A DNA stretch of 64,000 nucleotides from Capitella teleta. Taxonomy: Eukaryota; Annelida; Polychaeta; Capitellidae. The stretch spans positions 684,907 through 748,906 of the forward strand of contig KB310317.1 in NCBI GenBank assembly GCA_000328365.1, read 5' to 3'. Positions 16,429 through 29,062 of the stretch are shown one piece after another; within the stretch, counting starts at the first letter, position 1; every line of letters starts with the position of its first letter. Made by a program: the position numbers and the translations under genes. Under the pieces are notes generated by a model. It saw only the letters and a list, made by a program, of their open reading frames with translations, was not told where the DNA came from and ran no database searches.

Positions 16429-17380
16429 ATGGATCTCCTGGATACGGCCATACAAGACTCTGAGTTGCCAGCCATGGAGGCTTTGCCAGAGCACAGCGCA
16501 GATGAGACCGAGCAGGCCGGCGGGACTGATCCTCTGCTGCTACATGAGCATATCCCCGACGATGGGGGGGATCACCCAGTCGAAAGAGAAGAGGAAGAGG
16601 GTTCTCCTTCTACAGCTGACCGCGTAGCTGCAGACGCTGACCAGCATCTGTACACGCTAGGTTGACACGCCGTCATGAAGAGGGAGAGAAGGTGGAGCGC
16701 GCGGGTCGGGTGGCGTCTGCCCCTCCTGTCTTCTACGAGGACATTTCTCTTCCCCAAGTAGAGGTGAGTTATGCGACTTATGCCCATGGCCATGTCATGT
16801 TAACTCTAACGCTGTGTTGTTCTTAGGAGAAACCCGCAGAGGGCCCCTTTGCGGCTTTGGCTCTCGAGGGCTTCGCATGGCCGGCAGTGGCAGGAGCCAT
16901 GTCCGTCGGCCGTGATGCTCCCAGGGCAATGGAAAAAGAGGCAGTAATATGGAAGATGTTCCGTGGGGACCAGAAGCCACGAAAAATTGCTTGGGATAAA
17001 ATGGAGCGTTTGTACCGACAGACAGAAGGTCCGTTCGCCCCGCCCTCCTTTCCGTCTCACAGCTGTAGATGCAAGGGGACCGCGCAGGTGCAGTGGGGCA
17101 TATGTGCGTTGGCAGTCACCCGTGGCCTCGCCAAGCTGGAGGAGGCGGTTCAGGATCTCTCTTGGGCGATCTCCACCGAGGAAGTGCACCACGTGGGGGC
17201 GGTCATTGCTAGTGACGTCACCATTCCATTTGCCCACGCGGTGCGAATGATGGCATCAATGTTCAACGAACACAGCGACCAGACGCGAGTGAACATTGCC
17301 AGGGCGGTCTCCGACCCTCATCTCAGCCGCTAGCTTGAGGAGTCGGAAGCCTCTTTCACGGATTTATTCGCTGGGAACTC
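16429..17380 (+). mobile_element. Gag-like fossil, possibly DIRS-type retroelement
   Basis: Sequence of markedly higher GC than its surroundings encodes an acidic N-terminal segment (from about 16429) and a helical segment (about 16830-17330) with text such as LAKLEEAVQDLSW and AHAVRMMASMFNEHS. This resembles the gag-like protein of DIRS elements, which ends in a similar helix followed by an L-F-G motif. No RT or tyrosine recombinase is seen nearby. The copy is broken and partial. The family call is tentative; a captured host gene fragment is the alternative. Confidence 0.35.
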
Positions 17381-17384
17381 ATTT

Positions 17385-17700
17385 AACTATATATTGTTTA
17401 TTATAGGATTTTCACAGGGCAGGGCTTGTCTAACAGATTGAGGTAAAAAAAAGTACATGTATAGGGAAGCTATGTAGTATGTCGAAAGCACAAGAGTATG
17501 CTTACGGAACGCACCACTAGGGGGGTCCAAGGGCATACTCCACCGGGAATATTTCTAAAAATCCGCAAGCATGGATTTCCCGTACTTATACCAAAGCCTC
17601 GCAAACCATGAAGACACTTTGTGTTTTCCCAAGACATTTAATGCATACAATTGGTATGTAATTTGTAAATATTTGGTAGATTGGTTCTTCGAGAAAATTA
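17385..17700 (+). repeat. Family B (hAT-like) copy 2, internal part
   Basis: About 300 bases match the reverse complement of roughly 43930-44240. Shared blocks include ttttcacagggcaggg, gggggtcc, the run AAGACATTTAATGCATACAA, and ttggta.a..tgatttgtaaatat. Copy 3 links this internal sequence to the hAT-like terminus seen at 15384. Confidence 0.75.
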
Positions 17701-18560
17701 GGATGTACATGGCATGAATTGAGTGATGATCCCAATGAGGACTAATGTAGGAGTGACTGTGAGCCAGCAGCAGCCAAGGCTATTAACTTTCCTTATGATC
17801 AACTGGATGTACTTCTACTATAAATAATTAGAGGTTTCACTGCTATAGCCAATAGAACAGGCTTAAAAATGATACATGAACAATAACCATGAAAACCCTT
17901 TATGTTACGAATAGTTATCATAACTTATTAATTGTACTCTAGCTAATAATATTATATACATGTGTATTGTGTACTGACCTTTTAAAATCTACAAGTAAAT
18001 GTCTTAGTTAGTAAATGAACATTTAATACCATTTACTATTAGTATTGCTTAACTTTTGATGTAACACACCCAAGTGGTTGAGGAATATGTGAATATCAAT
18101 GGAATGATTTGGGATACGTTGGAGACAAAATGAGGTATTTTCCCCATTGTTGATCTTCTCCACAGCTGTGCAACTCAGAAAGGAAATTTAAAGTGAAGGT
18201 AAATAATTTTTAATCATAACGATTTCATGCGATCACGACAATCTTTTGTATAGAATTATTTATCGCGTTTTTTTATTTGATTAATTTCTTCTTTTTTGTT
18301 CATCGTTGTCATTTGAATTACCACAATTGAGTTATTTGAATTTGGTTTCTCTTTTTTCCTGTGTTTTCTTTGTTTGAATTGCTAATCACGAATTCTTGGA
18401 TTTGACAGACACATCAATCGGACCCCCGATGCACCAATGGGAAACAGCGAGCTAGTTGGTTGTATATTGTATAAGTATATTTTTGTATCGTTCATTACAT
18501 TAAACATTAAATGCGTATCAGTGCCAGTCTGTCGTCTGTTTAGAGTGGTCCGCAACAATG
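17701..18560. other. Non-coding AT-rich stretch
   Basis: No gene, RNA or element was identified. Confidence 0.4.
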
Positions 18561-18589
18561 AGTTATCCATTCCCTTTGCAGATCATTCA

Positions 18590-20150
18590 TTTAAATTTCC
18601 GATGAACCAGATAATGGCTGATAAGAGACGAAATTGAAAGGAGACTCAGATGTGTATGAGAAATACAGAACCTTTATGAATGATCTCATCGTCAAGGGCT
18701 TTGCCAAAGCCTATCATTATATAGTGAACCTAAAAAAAAAACGGACAAAATAAGTGTCATGTGCCATGAGTGATTTTTGTTTTGTTTAATTTCAATTTCG
18801 TGTTTTATTTTTTATTGTTTTTTTATTTTTTGTATATATAGTTGAATGGCTCTGGGTGCTCAGCACATAAGTTCGCGCAGGAGCACTCGGAGCACACGGT
18901 TTTGTCACAAGTTTGTATGTTAAGTTTATTTGTATTTCTGTAAATTAATAATTTAAATTCTTTTATTCTCAGCTTTATGATTATTATTAAATCCATAAAG
19001 AACGGTATAAACAACTCCGAGTTTATATTTCCTGTTTCTTGCATAAACGGCACAGTAAGGATTGTTTTTGATTGTGCTGCCAGGTACAGTGGCACCTCTT
19101 TGAACGAAAAGGTCGGGCCCTCCTTTTCTTCCTATATGTCAATGATATTTCCAATGTCTGTTCTGAGCTTTGCCTGACCATTTTTGTTGATGATACAAAT
19201 ATATCTTTTTGGAACAACTTAGAAAATTCATTTAAAGGTTGCAATAGCCTCGATTCATTCAAACGAGCTCTGAAGCTCAGTTTCATTGAGAAACATGGGG
19301 TCTCCGATACAGCTCAACTTTAAAAGCCGAGTGCTGTGTGTCACTGCTTATTGTAACATACAGGATAAAGATCCCTTGGAAACTATTCGATGAGTAGAAA
19401 GGGGTAACCCCGGTCTCCAGGCAACTAGCTTTGGCAACTATGTAACACGGTCACATGTTAGTGTACCCAGCCACTTCTGGCTCCCAATGGCTTGATGATA
19501 TTTCGTTGTGCTTTTTTTGCTTTTTTTCCCCTCATTTCATGCATATAATTATTCTGCTTCTGATCCCTTAATCCTATCATCCCTCAGCTATTCTCCCACT
19601 CTTTCACTCTCTCCCACTCCCCGTCTATCTTACCCTCTTACCCCCACCATTCTCTCGTTTACTATTTTGTTATTATTATCATCATTAATATTATTTTTTT
19701 ATTCTACTTTTTGTATATTATTATGATCTCTAATGTAAGGTGACACACACTTTTGTCATAGGTTACTTAATTTATTGAGGGCATATACTGCTTGGGCAGT
19801 CCAGCCCTTCGCATCACATTTATGTAAATGTCTGTTTATTTTATTAAAAAAAAAAAAAAAAAAATTGACATCAAATCTGGTTGGTGTCTTGCTTTAATTC
19901 AGAAAGAATTGTGTTGCCTTGATTTCAGATGTTGAAGCTATGTTCCATCAGGTGCGTGTGACTCTAGATTTCTATGGTGGCCTGATCGTGACCTCTATTC
20001 ACAGCCAGAAGAGTATCGAATGACTGTTTATTTATTTGGAGACAGGTGGAGCCAAAGTTGTTGCAACTTCGCCTTAAAGAGGTCTGCCTTGGACAATGCT
20101 GAGTTGCTCAGCCACAAAGCGGTAGACACGGTGATTTGGCATTTCTACGT
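18590..20150 (+). mobile_element. BEL/Pao retroelement pol fossil, interrupted by other elements
   Basis: Scattered pieces of a BEL/Pao reverse transcriptase lie in order on the plus strand: a FMNDLIVKG piece (about 18660-18700), VRIVFDCAARYSGTSLNE (about 19050-19105) and pieces with DVEAMFHQV and EEYRMTVYLFG followed by CCNFALKRSA (about 19925-20100). The family is recognised by the VVFDC-A-K-x-GTSLN and ADVEAMFHQV blocks. A LINE fragment with an A-tail sits between two of the pieces. No LTRs, gag or integrase could be assigned. The copy is clearly broken, with many breaks, and looks old. Confidence 0.75.
19105..19863 (+). mobile_element. Truncated LINE fragment inserted in the BEL/Pao fossil
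   Basis: It encodes FLYVNDISNVCSELCLTIFVDDTNIS, quoted here only as its halves FLYVNDISN and FVDDTNI: the RT palm motif YxDD-type region (FVDD) of a Jockey/CR1-like LINE. This is followed after an internal deletion by a C-terminal SLDSFKRALK block, a 3' untranslated region and a run of about 20 A at 19845-19863. The A-tail and 5' truncation fit target-primed insertion. It lies between two pieces of BEL/Pao RT, so it inserted after that element did. Confidence 0.65.
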
Positions 20151-20215
20151 AGGAAAGATCCAAGGAAAGAGAAGCAGAGGGAGGCAGCGTGAGAAGATCA
20201 CTGATTGTTGAACGA
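20140..20215 (+). mobile_element. LINE C-terminal scrap (GKRSRGRQR motif)
   Basis: The short stretch KIQGKRSRGRQREKITD, followed by a stop, resembles the basic tail (G-x-R-S-R-G-R-Q-R) that ends many LINE ORF2 proteins. It directly abuts the BEL/Pao piece, so another junction between elements is likely here. Confidence 0.4.
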
Positions 20216-20499
20216 AACCACTGGTGCATTCTCATCCCATTTGTAGAAGAGAAGCGTTGTCGCCCTGATGTTAACGATGTACGACGAAATGGTTCGGTTG
20301 AAGGAGGCAGCATGCCAAGGCCAACTCCAGGTCCATCAGGAGAGTCCCGAGAGCAAACAAATTCGTCATCTTCTGATGGTAAAAATCATACAACACCAGA
20401 TCTCTATCTAATTATGCATTTCCCCGCTTAACTCTTAATAAAAAAATTATCAACGACCTTGGATAAATCCTCGATTACAACAAGCCAATCGGGAACATA

Positions 20500-20960
20500 C
20501 AATCGGCTGTAAATGCCATGACAAAGGAGCAAAAATATTACCTCCTAACGAAACATTTCTGCCCTCATAAACACTTTGTTTTCATCTCTGATTATGTTGG
20601 GGTTGCTGTCGCAAATTCCAGCGGTCTTGGCTCACCCTTGGGTTGCCTTGGGTTAAATGCTGCATTTTGCAAGTACTGTGCAGTCTCCAATTGCAGTTTA
20701 TGTACACTGGAGCAGGCACTGCCTCAATTTGAAGATTGCACATTCATGCTCCATCACTTCTGTCTGCAACATAATCAGTCGGCTGAAAGACATATGCTTA
20801 TTCTTCCTCAAGAGCCGCAAAAGAGAGGGTCTGTTCTGCTCAATCGTTACAAAGGGCATTCAAAAGGAGAGCAAGCAAAAGCCGAATCTGGACCTGTGTG
20901 TGGCCATATGGGCGAAAAGAAACACAGCCTACACGTATTTCTATCAGTCGTATACCTATA
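20500..20960 (+). mobile_element. TTF-type zinc-finger fragment of a hAT-like transposase
   Basis: The text EQKYYLLTKHFCPHKHFVF resembles the TTF/ZMYM-type N-terminal finger of hAT transposases (KY-LLTNHF-P---F-FP). A cysteine pair (FCKYC, around 20670) follows, as in those proteins. Frame changes separate the pieces and no DDE domain remains. Family assignment rests on short motifs. Confidence 0.4.
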
Positions 20961-20999
20961 CAGTTAAATCCCTTAAGCTCATAGCTCATGGGTGGAACG

Positions 21000-21863
21000 G
21001 TGTGCCTTCTCTAGGCCAAGTGCACTCTCACCCAACTGCCAAGAGTCAGGTTGCTCCCTCTAGTGACATTAATGTTAAGGACGTAGAGGAAGTGAAAACC
21101 TCTCCCCAGTTGCCTCCCAGCCTCACTCAGTGGGTTAAGGAACATGAGTTTGAGGATGAGTTTATCAACTCCCTCACCCTCACCCATGAAGAGGTGGCCA
21201 TCGTTGAGCAGGCCACAGGAGGCCAGCAAGAGTCGATGGAGTGGAGGCAACAAAGGATCGGGCGCATCACAGGCTCCATGAAGTATTATGCAAGGTGCAA
21301 CTCAACAGTGACGCAGAAAGAACTATCAAGACAATAATGGGAGAGAACAACGTCCCAGACCTGCCAGCCAAACGGTATGGGCGCCTCACCAAACAGGAAG
21401 CAGCAAAGGCGTATATTGCTCATGAGAAGGAGAAGCACCATAACCTGAAGGCGGAGGAATGTGGGCTGTTCGTGCATCCCCACTATGGCTTCCTGGCTGC
21501 CTCTCCAGACCGCCTTGTGACCTGTTCTTGTTGCCAAAGTGGCATGATTGAAATCAAATGCCCGTTCTCAGCTGTGAACCACCCATCTCAACTAAAACTG
21601 TCAAGTATTCGGCTTTTGACAAGAGAGTGCTCGCTCGGATTGAAAAAAAAAAAACACAAGTACTACTCACAGGTGCAACAGCAGTTGGGCGTGACTGGGC
21701 GCCAATAGTGTGATTTTGTTGTTTACACCAAGCGTTTACACATTTTCGAGAGAATTGTTTTTCATGATGGATTTTGGGACCGAATCGTTATCTCTGGAAG
21801 AATTTTCTTCCGTTCACATATATTTCCTGCATTAATTCAAAACAGTGTAAATAATGATGATTA
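21000..21863 (+). mobile_element. ISL2EU element: YqaJ-type exonuclease gene, decayed
   Basis: Plus-strand coding text follows the YqaJ/lambda-exonuclease fold used by ISL2EU DNA transposons: SMEWRQQRIGRITGS, then GRLTKQEAAKAYIAHE (Glu of the active site), GFLAASPDRLV (catalytic Asp), IEIKCPF (E-x-K) and YYSQVQQQLGVTGRQ, with a tail homologous to the family's end finishing at a TAA near 21863. Two lesions are visible: a frameshift near 21283 (GSM to HEVLCKV) and an in-frame TAG near 21706 where a Trp is expected. The partner transposase is convergent on the other strand at 22056-22500, the usual ISL2EU arrangement. Confidence 0.75.
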
Positions 21864-22055
21864 ATGTTTGCTCACTCATGTTTTTAATCTTCCTTCCTAC
21901 ACTTCTTTATTACTATAATGTGTATCAATGTAATGTGTACTCCATTCCTACTCTAAACTTTGTAAAAGTGATTTTATGTTTATTGTTGAATTAAAAGAGC
22001 ATCATCTTGGGAAAACTCATCTTTATTTCAGTCCAGTATTCTCAGGACTCAGTCA

Positions 22056-22500
22056 TTAACTCATCAGAGGATGGTGCAGGTTGCAAAGAGCTGCACAAAT
22101 AACAAGAATGTCATCAAAAAGTGAGAGCATATTGAGCTGTAAGGTGGAATCCATGATGTTGAACCATTTTAACCTATTGATGGCTCTCTCAACAGGAATT
22201 CTAACATTGGCAACACGTTTTGTTTTCATCACATTCTGAGCAGACATCTGCTCGAGACCGGAACTTGGGGGTGGAATTTCCAATTTCGCAAACCGGTACA
22301 GGAGATTCTCTTGGATAGGAAATCCTCGGCCAGCCATAACGGTGTCATTTGCTTCTATCAGATTCAGGAACCCTGACTGCTGAGTGATATGTCGATCCGT
22401 TGCCCGACCACCCCATGCTTCAGAGATGAACGACACTAAACCGGTTGGGGTTATAGCAACTAAATACTTCAGGGTGTTTTCCTTCTTGTAGTCAGACCAT
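22056..22500 (-). mobile_element. ISL2EU transposase (DDE_Tnp_4 type), C-terminal half
   Basis: Reading leftward from 22500: TWSDYKKENTLKYLVAITP, then GLVSFISEAWGGRATDRHIT, VMAGRGFPI, IPPPSSG, RVANVRIPVERAINRLKWF and a stop at 22056. These are the hallmark blocks of ISL2EU/Harbinger-related DDE transposases (W-G-G-R-x-S-D-R, MADRGF, VRIHVERAI-R-K). The catalytic Asp of MADRGF reads as Gly here (MAGRGF), so it is inactive even in the part that is kept. The N-terminal half is missing: sequence beyond 22500 belongs to another element on the opposite strand. Confidence 0.85.
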
Positions 22501-23340
22501 GTGGTTGCTTGCAGCTTCAGATTCCACTCAAAAGCCTCTTTTCAATGCATGCTGTCACGACGATTCAATGAAGTTTGCCAAGAATGACCTCTTTTCTCCT
22601 GAGCAAATCAAGTCCGGATTCAAGGCATGCCGCGATGATGCGGGATATTCCCATTCAATCCAAATGTGGTACCTGGAGAAGAGCTCCAGCCTTCTCCCTT
22701 CGTGCAGGTCTCTGCTGAGAGAGCTACATCAAGTCCATCAACCTCAGCTTGACCCATTTGTGAAGTCCTTGCAGAACAGCTGAGCATTCAACCATCTACT
22801 GCAGCTGATTCTGCACCAACAACTCGCATTGCTTTATCCCCAGCGCCTCCTACCACTCCTTCAGAACAACCTGCCGCTTCTTCCACCTCCACTGCACCCT
22901 CCAGCATTCGAGACTTCTTTCTGAAGAATCTGCAGCCTAGATTTGCAGGGGGAAACAGCAGAGGGCGCTCAGCTCGAGTGCAGAGGTTCCACTACGGCAA
23001 AAGTTTAACAGCCAATGAATGCATCGAACGCATTCAGCAGGATGCTGATAGCAGGAGGCAGCCAAGCCAAGGACGTAGGCGGGGAAGAGGGAGAGGACGA
23101 GGAAGAGGTCGAGGTCAAACAAGGGATCGTAGCCCAATCACATCATCTGACTCAGACTCATCGGCATCATCAGACTCAGTATCGGAACTGTGCGCAGTGT
23201 GCAAGAAAGGTGGTGGCCAAGATGAGTGGGTGCAGTGTGATGAATGCAAGGAGTGGAGCCATATGGCCTGTGTAGGCCTCAACTGCACCCCAGAGGAAAT
23301 GGAGGAAGAAGACTGGGAGTGCAAAACCTGCTCGAAATAG
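22501..23340 (+). mobile_element. Pogo-like transposase C-terminus with PHD finger, decayed
   Basis: FAKNDLFSPEQIKSGFKAC, then (after a frame change near 22640) NVVPGEELQPSPF, match the end of the pogo/Tigger DDE_1 domain (F-P-x-N-I-x-x-GF-x-x-GI-P-x-N). A Ser/Thr/Pro-rich linker with one TGA at 22750-22752 follows, then YGKSLTANECIERI, an RG-repeat basic stretch (23080-23120), an acidic Ser/Asp run and a complete PHD finger (CAVCKKGGGQ, DEWVQCDECKEWSHMACV, WECKTCSK) ending at TAG 23338-23340. C-terminal PHD fingers are known on animal pogo-like transposases. The open reading frame from 22753 to 23340 is intact. The N-terminal and DDE parts are absent. Confidence 0.7.
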
Positions 23341-23374
23341 ATGCAGTTAGCCGCGGCCTATTGCCCCGATAAGC

Positions 23375-23417
23375 CGGGGCCTATTGCCCCAAAAGTGCGG
23401 GGAATAGGCCCCACCAA
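23375..23417. repeat. GC-rich hairpin (GGGGCCTATTGCCCC family)
   Basis: GGGGCCTATTGCCCC and GGGGAATAGGCCCC form a near-perfect stem with an 8-base spacer; a further ggcctattgcccc copy lies just upstream (about 23357). It sits directly after the PHD-finger stop, so it may be a terminal or subterminal hairpin of the element. Confidence 0.7.
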
Positions 23418-23769
23418 TAATTTCTGGTTTTTTTTTTCTGCTTCTAGTTGCATGTTTTTAGGTTATTTTGCAAGCAAACAATGGATTAAAAGTTCACTCA
23501 GCTGTCTGAGTCATTGTGTTCATTTTTTTGTCACAAATTATCCAAGGACCCTTAAAATGCTCAAACTGTGTGGCCTATTCAGCTATTGCCCCCATTTACC
23601 CGATACTCAATCAAATTATGCTTACTCTGAGCCGGCTTGAGCCGTGATTTTTACTCAGCCGCCGCGGTAAAAAAAGGTCGGCTTAGCCGGCTAACCGCCG
23701 ATTTGATGCTTCAGCCAGCCGTATTTAAATTATTTTTAATTTTAACGCTTGGGCTTCGGCCGGGGTCTC

Positions 23770-23834
23770 GCCTCTAGGTAGACGCAGAGACGTCTTTTTT
23801 TCCCCGCCGGGGGGAAAAAAAGACAGCCTCTAGG
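23770..23834. repeat. Miniature fold-back flanked by a 9-bp direct repeat
   Basis: A perfect 14-bp stem (gtcttttttttcccc-type arm and its complement) at 23792-23824 with a 5-base loop is flanked by direct repeats GCCTCTAGG at 23770-23778 and 23826-23834. The layout suggests a tiny insertion with a target-site duplication. Confidence 0.6.
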
Positions 23835-25350
23835 ACCCGTCCCCTGACTTAAGTTAAGGTCTCTTAAGTTAAGTTATCAGTATAGAATGACTCTCAAAAT
23901 CATGAAAATGGGTGAATTAAGGTATTATTAAGAAACAAATGAAGACACTCACCTTTAAAATAGTACTCAGATTACTGATAAACAAGAGGAAGTCACCAAT
24001 GATCACATGATATGTATAAAAAGCGTGAGGCTATTCTACTATCGTTTTTGAAAAAGTGCGTTATGATGACAAGGATAAATCTCTTGCGAATTTTGATCAA
24101 CGGTCCAAAAACGATAGTAATCTATCCTTCTTGTTGTCCATCTTGGAATCGTGATATTTGTCATAATTTGAGTCTTTTTCACTTAAATACGGTTAGTATT
24201 AACTTAAAATTTATACCCAATCAGTAGAAACATATGAAGTATCATTTCCAGATGAAATTAAAATATAATTGCATGTGACTAGCCCATGCTAGTTCTTAGC
24301 TTTTCTCCTATACCCACCATGGTNNNNNNNNNNNNNNNNNNNNNNNNNNNNNNNNNNNNNNNNNNNNNNNNNNACATAAAAAAAAAAAAAAAATACTCCC
24401 CTCTCATTTTCTCCACCCCCTCTCTCGCACTCCACACCCGGCCAACAGCCGCCAACCCACTCCTCTCTAGTTCCCTCGACAAGGTACAGAATCCACGAAC
24501 CCCCTCCATCATATCCTGGTTTCCCTTCTTTACTCTCCACCTCTCCCTCCACTCTTCCCTCAGATGTTCACCGGCAGGCAATCTCCCCTCAGAAGCATCC
24601 TCACTCTTGCTCCAACACTTCCATCAGCATAACTCTCCAACTTCACTGCTTACCTTTTTCATTGCATGCTTCCTTGTCAACTCTGTGCATTGCAAACCGC
24701 CATGCAGTCGGAGCGGCCGACTGGGTGTTACACAACGCAGTTCCAATCACAAGGCTTGCATAATGTACACGTAATGAAAATGCTATGTGTACAACCCGTG
24801 CATCACACGATACGCGTACTAAGACTCGCCCAATTTACAACTATAAAGAGCCCCTTAAGACGATTGAAGTATATTTCTGTGTTTGAGACATTCTAGTTAA
24901 TTGATCATGCATACTCAAACTCAAACTCCAAAGTAGGCTAAAAGAGTATAATCCGGCATAAATAGCCCCAAAATAATTATCATTAATTTTATAGTTAGGG
25001 TAGCCTCTTACTAGTATCTAAACTGCCATGTTTTTATCTCCAATTTGTCTTAGGCCTTTATCAACAAGGAAACGACGCTGCCTTCTAATATACTTAGGAG
25101 TTCACAAAGACATTCAAAATTTGGCCTCATATGTCTGTAAAATACATGTATAAAGAAAATGGTACCTCACTATGCTCTTTCTTAAGTTATGTGTATTTTT
25201 CTTACCATACCCCCTATTTGTAGTGGTCAAATTTTTTTCGCTTTTTGAGACGTTGTTGAAACTTTTACAATTTATTTCTTAATTTCAATGAGCATACACG
25301 TACTTCACGTCTTCAAATAATTTTTTTGTTGCCCTTCTTGTGCCTTCCAT
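23835..25350. other. Non-coding stretch with assembly gap
   Basis: A 50-base N run occupies 24324-24373, followed by a pyrimidine-rich stretch (24380-24640). No gene was recognised. Confidence 0.5.
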
Positions 25351-25353
25351 TAG

Positions 25354-25690
25354 TTAGTTATTGAGTCTTTCATAAAAGTCGCGACGTCCCAGTCTGCTGC
25401 GGGTCAGAAGTTGGTCGGACGTGTTGACTCCGGCAACCTTTTGAGATTCTGTAAACATCTTCAGAAACAACCGAGCAGATAACTTTTGCGTTTTCATATC
25501 ATTACGAATGATTTGCTGCACAATGCTTGTTGATAGCCCAGCCAGATCACACAGTTCAATTAGCGAGATCTTTCTGTTTTCTATAAGATCAATCACTCGA
25601 GTTTCGCTGCTTTGGTAGTGGTCTTGACTGTCACAGGCCGTCCAAAAAGGTTCTCTCTTCATGGTTATATGGCCACCACCCAACATTTGG
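25354..25690 (-). mobile_element. Mariner-like transposase fragment
   Basis: Minus-strand text SETRVIDLIENRKISLIELCD, shown here in parts (VIDLIENRKIS, LAGLSTSIVQQII, KLSARLFLKMFTESQK), matches the second helix-turn-helix and the linker of mariner/SETMAR-type transposases (V-L-x-x-R-R-x-T-x-x-E-L-A, G-S-V-x-x-I-L, K-x-S-A-R-W-V-P-x-L-L-T-x-x-Q-K). It stops before the DDE domain. A truncated remnant. Confidence 0.6.
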
Positions 25691-26857
25691 TCATTGCATC
25701 ATCTCTCACGATAGCATCATACTATGAATGAACATATTTGACGCAAGTGTCCGTTAACAAGAAACGCCTAATGGTTTAGGACGAGTCATGATCTATTGAT
25801 CGAGCCTACCCCAATGTATTAGTATTCAGGTTGGCCACTTATACATCCGGAGTCTTCACATGCACAGAAATCATGAAATGCCGAGATTGAAGACACATCG
25901 TTGTCATTGGATACCAAACACGTTTAAAACATTGAGACACGAATAAGTATATGGTGGATATTTATCAGATTCTGACTTTGAGGACACACTTGTAAATTTG
26001 CCTGTATCTGAGCAAGAGGTGATACTGTACATGTGTGTACATGTAAAGACATAAATTTTTATTTTGGGGATGGGGTGGAGACTGATTTGAAACAATTCAA
26101 ATTTTGATGGTCAGTTCGCGGCATTTGCAAACATCAGTTCTTCGTGTGTAGTTCAAGTCATTATTTGCTGGCAATGGTCCCTCAGTATCAGTATAATCCA
26201 ACCAGGTTTGTTCCCAGTGATTCTGGTCGGATTAACAATTTTGCATCAACTGGGGTCCTTATGGGGTGTAGTTGAACCACGAAAATGAAAACATACAGAC
26301 TGATTTTCAAATGTTGATCAAGTTAAGCAAAGGGAAATAATAAGGTTAGATTGTGAGCTTTTAAAACAAATTTTCATTGGAATTAACCAATTTAGAAGCC
26401 ACAGATGTATATTCAACAGAATTCATGCGTAGCGACATTTTAAGGCACAGTCCAGACTGCTCCTAGTCATCAAAATCAGCCAATCAAACGCTCAGTGTGT
26501 TATGTCCTTTGATCAATGTTTTCACACCTCACAGATCCGTCCCCGAGTCTGATTAATGAAGGTTGACTGTACAATGTAAACAACCAAGGGGGACTGAACG
26601 CACGAGTTTTGAATGGGTTAAACAGACCAACCAAATTATCATACACACAGAATAAAAACTTTAAAGGAATGAACTTCAACCTAATTAATAGAATTATGAA
26701 AAAAATAAAATATAAGATACACTATAGCTCAAACGGATGAGATTAAACTACCGCCGGTATCAAGTAAAAACTTGACAAACACAAATCGTACACATTTCAA
26801 AACCAAAAAATCAATTCAAAAGCAAAATATTGTTTTTTTTTTTTTGGCAGGCAATCT
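25691..26857. other. Non-coding AT-rich stretch
   Basis: No gene or element recognised between the mariner fragment and the RPS18 3' end. Confidence 0.4.
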
Positions 26858-26873
26858 TTTATTGAGTCCCTTT

Positions 26874-28517
<1,644 letters not shown>

Positions 28518-28532
28518 GATTGCAGTTCTAGC

Positions 28533-28560
28533 GGAAAAGGAAGTAGGACGGTGTGATTCT
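28533..28560 (-). promoter_or_regulatory. 5' TOP-type transcription start region of RPS18
   Basis: Sixteen bases before the RPS18 start codon the minus strand reads CTTCCTTTTCC (28543-28533). Such a C-led pyrimidine tract at the cap site is the 5' TOP element through which mTOR/LARP1 control ribosomal-protein mRNAs. The exact start base is inferred. Confidence 0.7.
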
Positions 28561-28949
28561 CGACAATTATCGTCTGCGCCGTCCGTTTCGGTTTTGTGTT
28601 TTGACAGCTGTGGGAAGTGAATGAGAATCTTGTAAACATTAAACATTTTCGTCTGCTGCATCGTCCCTTCACGGGTACACACTAGAAATATATACTTTGG
28701 AAAACAACTTATCTGCGCATCATAATATTACTTGCTTGTTATGCGTTTCTCTCTTTTGTATCGGTAAAAACTAAAAAGATACGTTCTGACTTATATTTAA
28801 TTTATAAGTTTAAAGTAATAAAACTAAAGGTTATGTTAGACAGTTACTCACTTTGTGACTTACTGGGTTAGCCTAGTACTACACTGTAGTAGTCTACTCA
28901 TAGTTTAAGGTGGAGAAGATAACAATTATTACTTATAATTTAGCATAGA

Positions 28950-28974
28950 TAAATCTCTCTCTCTCTCTCTCTCT
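28950..28974. repeat. (TC)n microsatellite
   Basis: About 12 CT units between RPS18 and VPS52. Confidence 0.9.
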
Positions 28975-29062
28975 CACTGTAGTATCTCAGCTACTAGCAC
29001 AGATTCTCGGGCGAGGTCTGGAGACCCATTGGGCTCGCTGTAGTATGTCAGCTACTCAGCTA

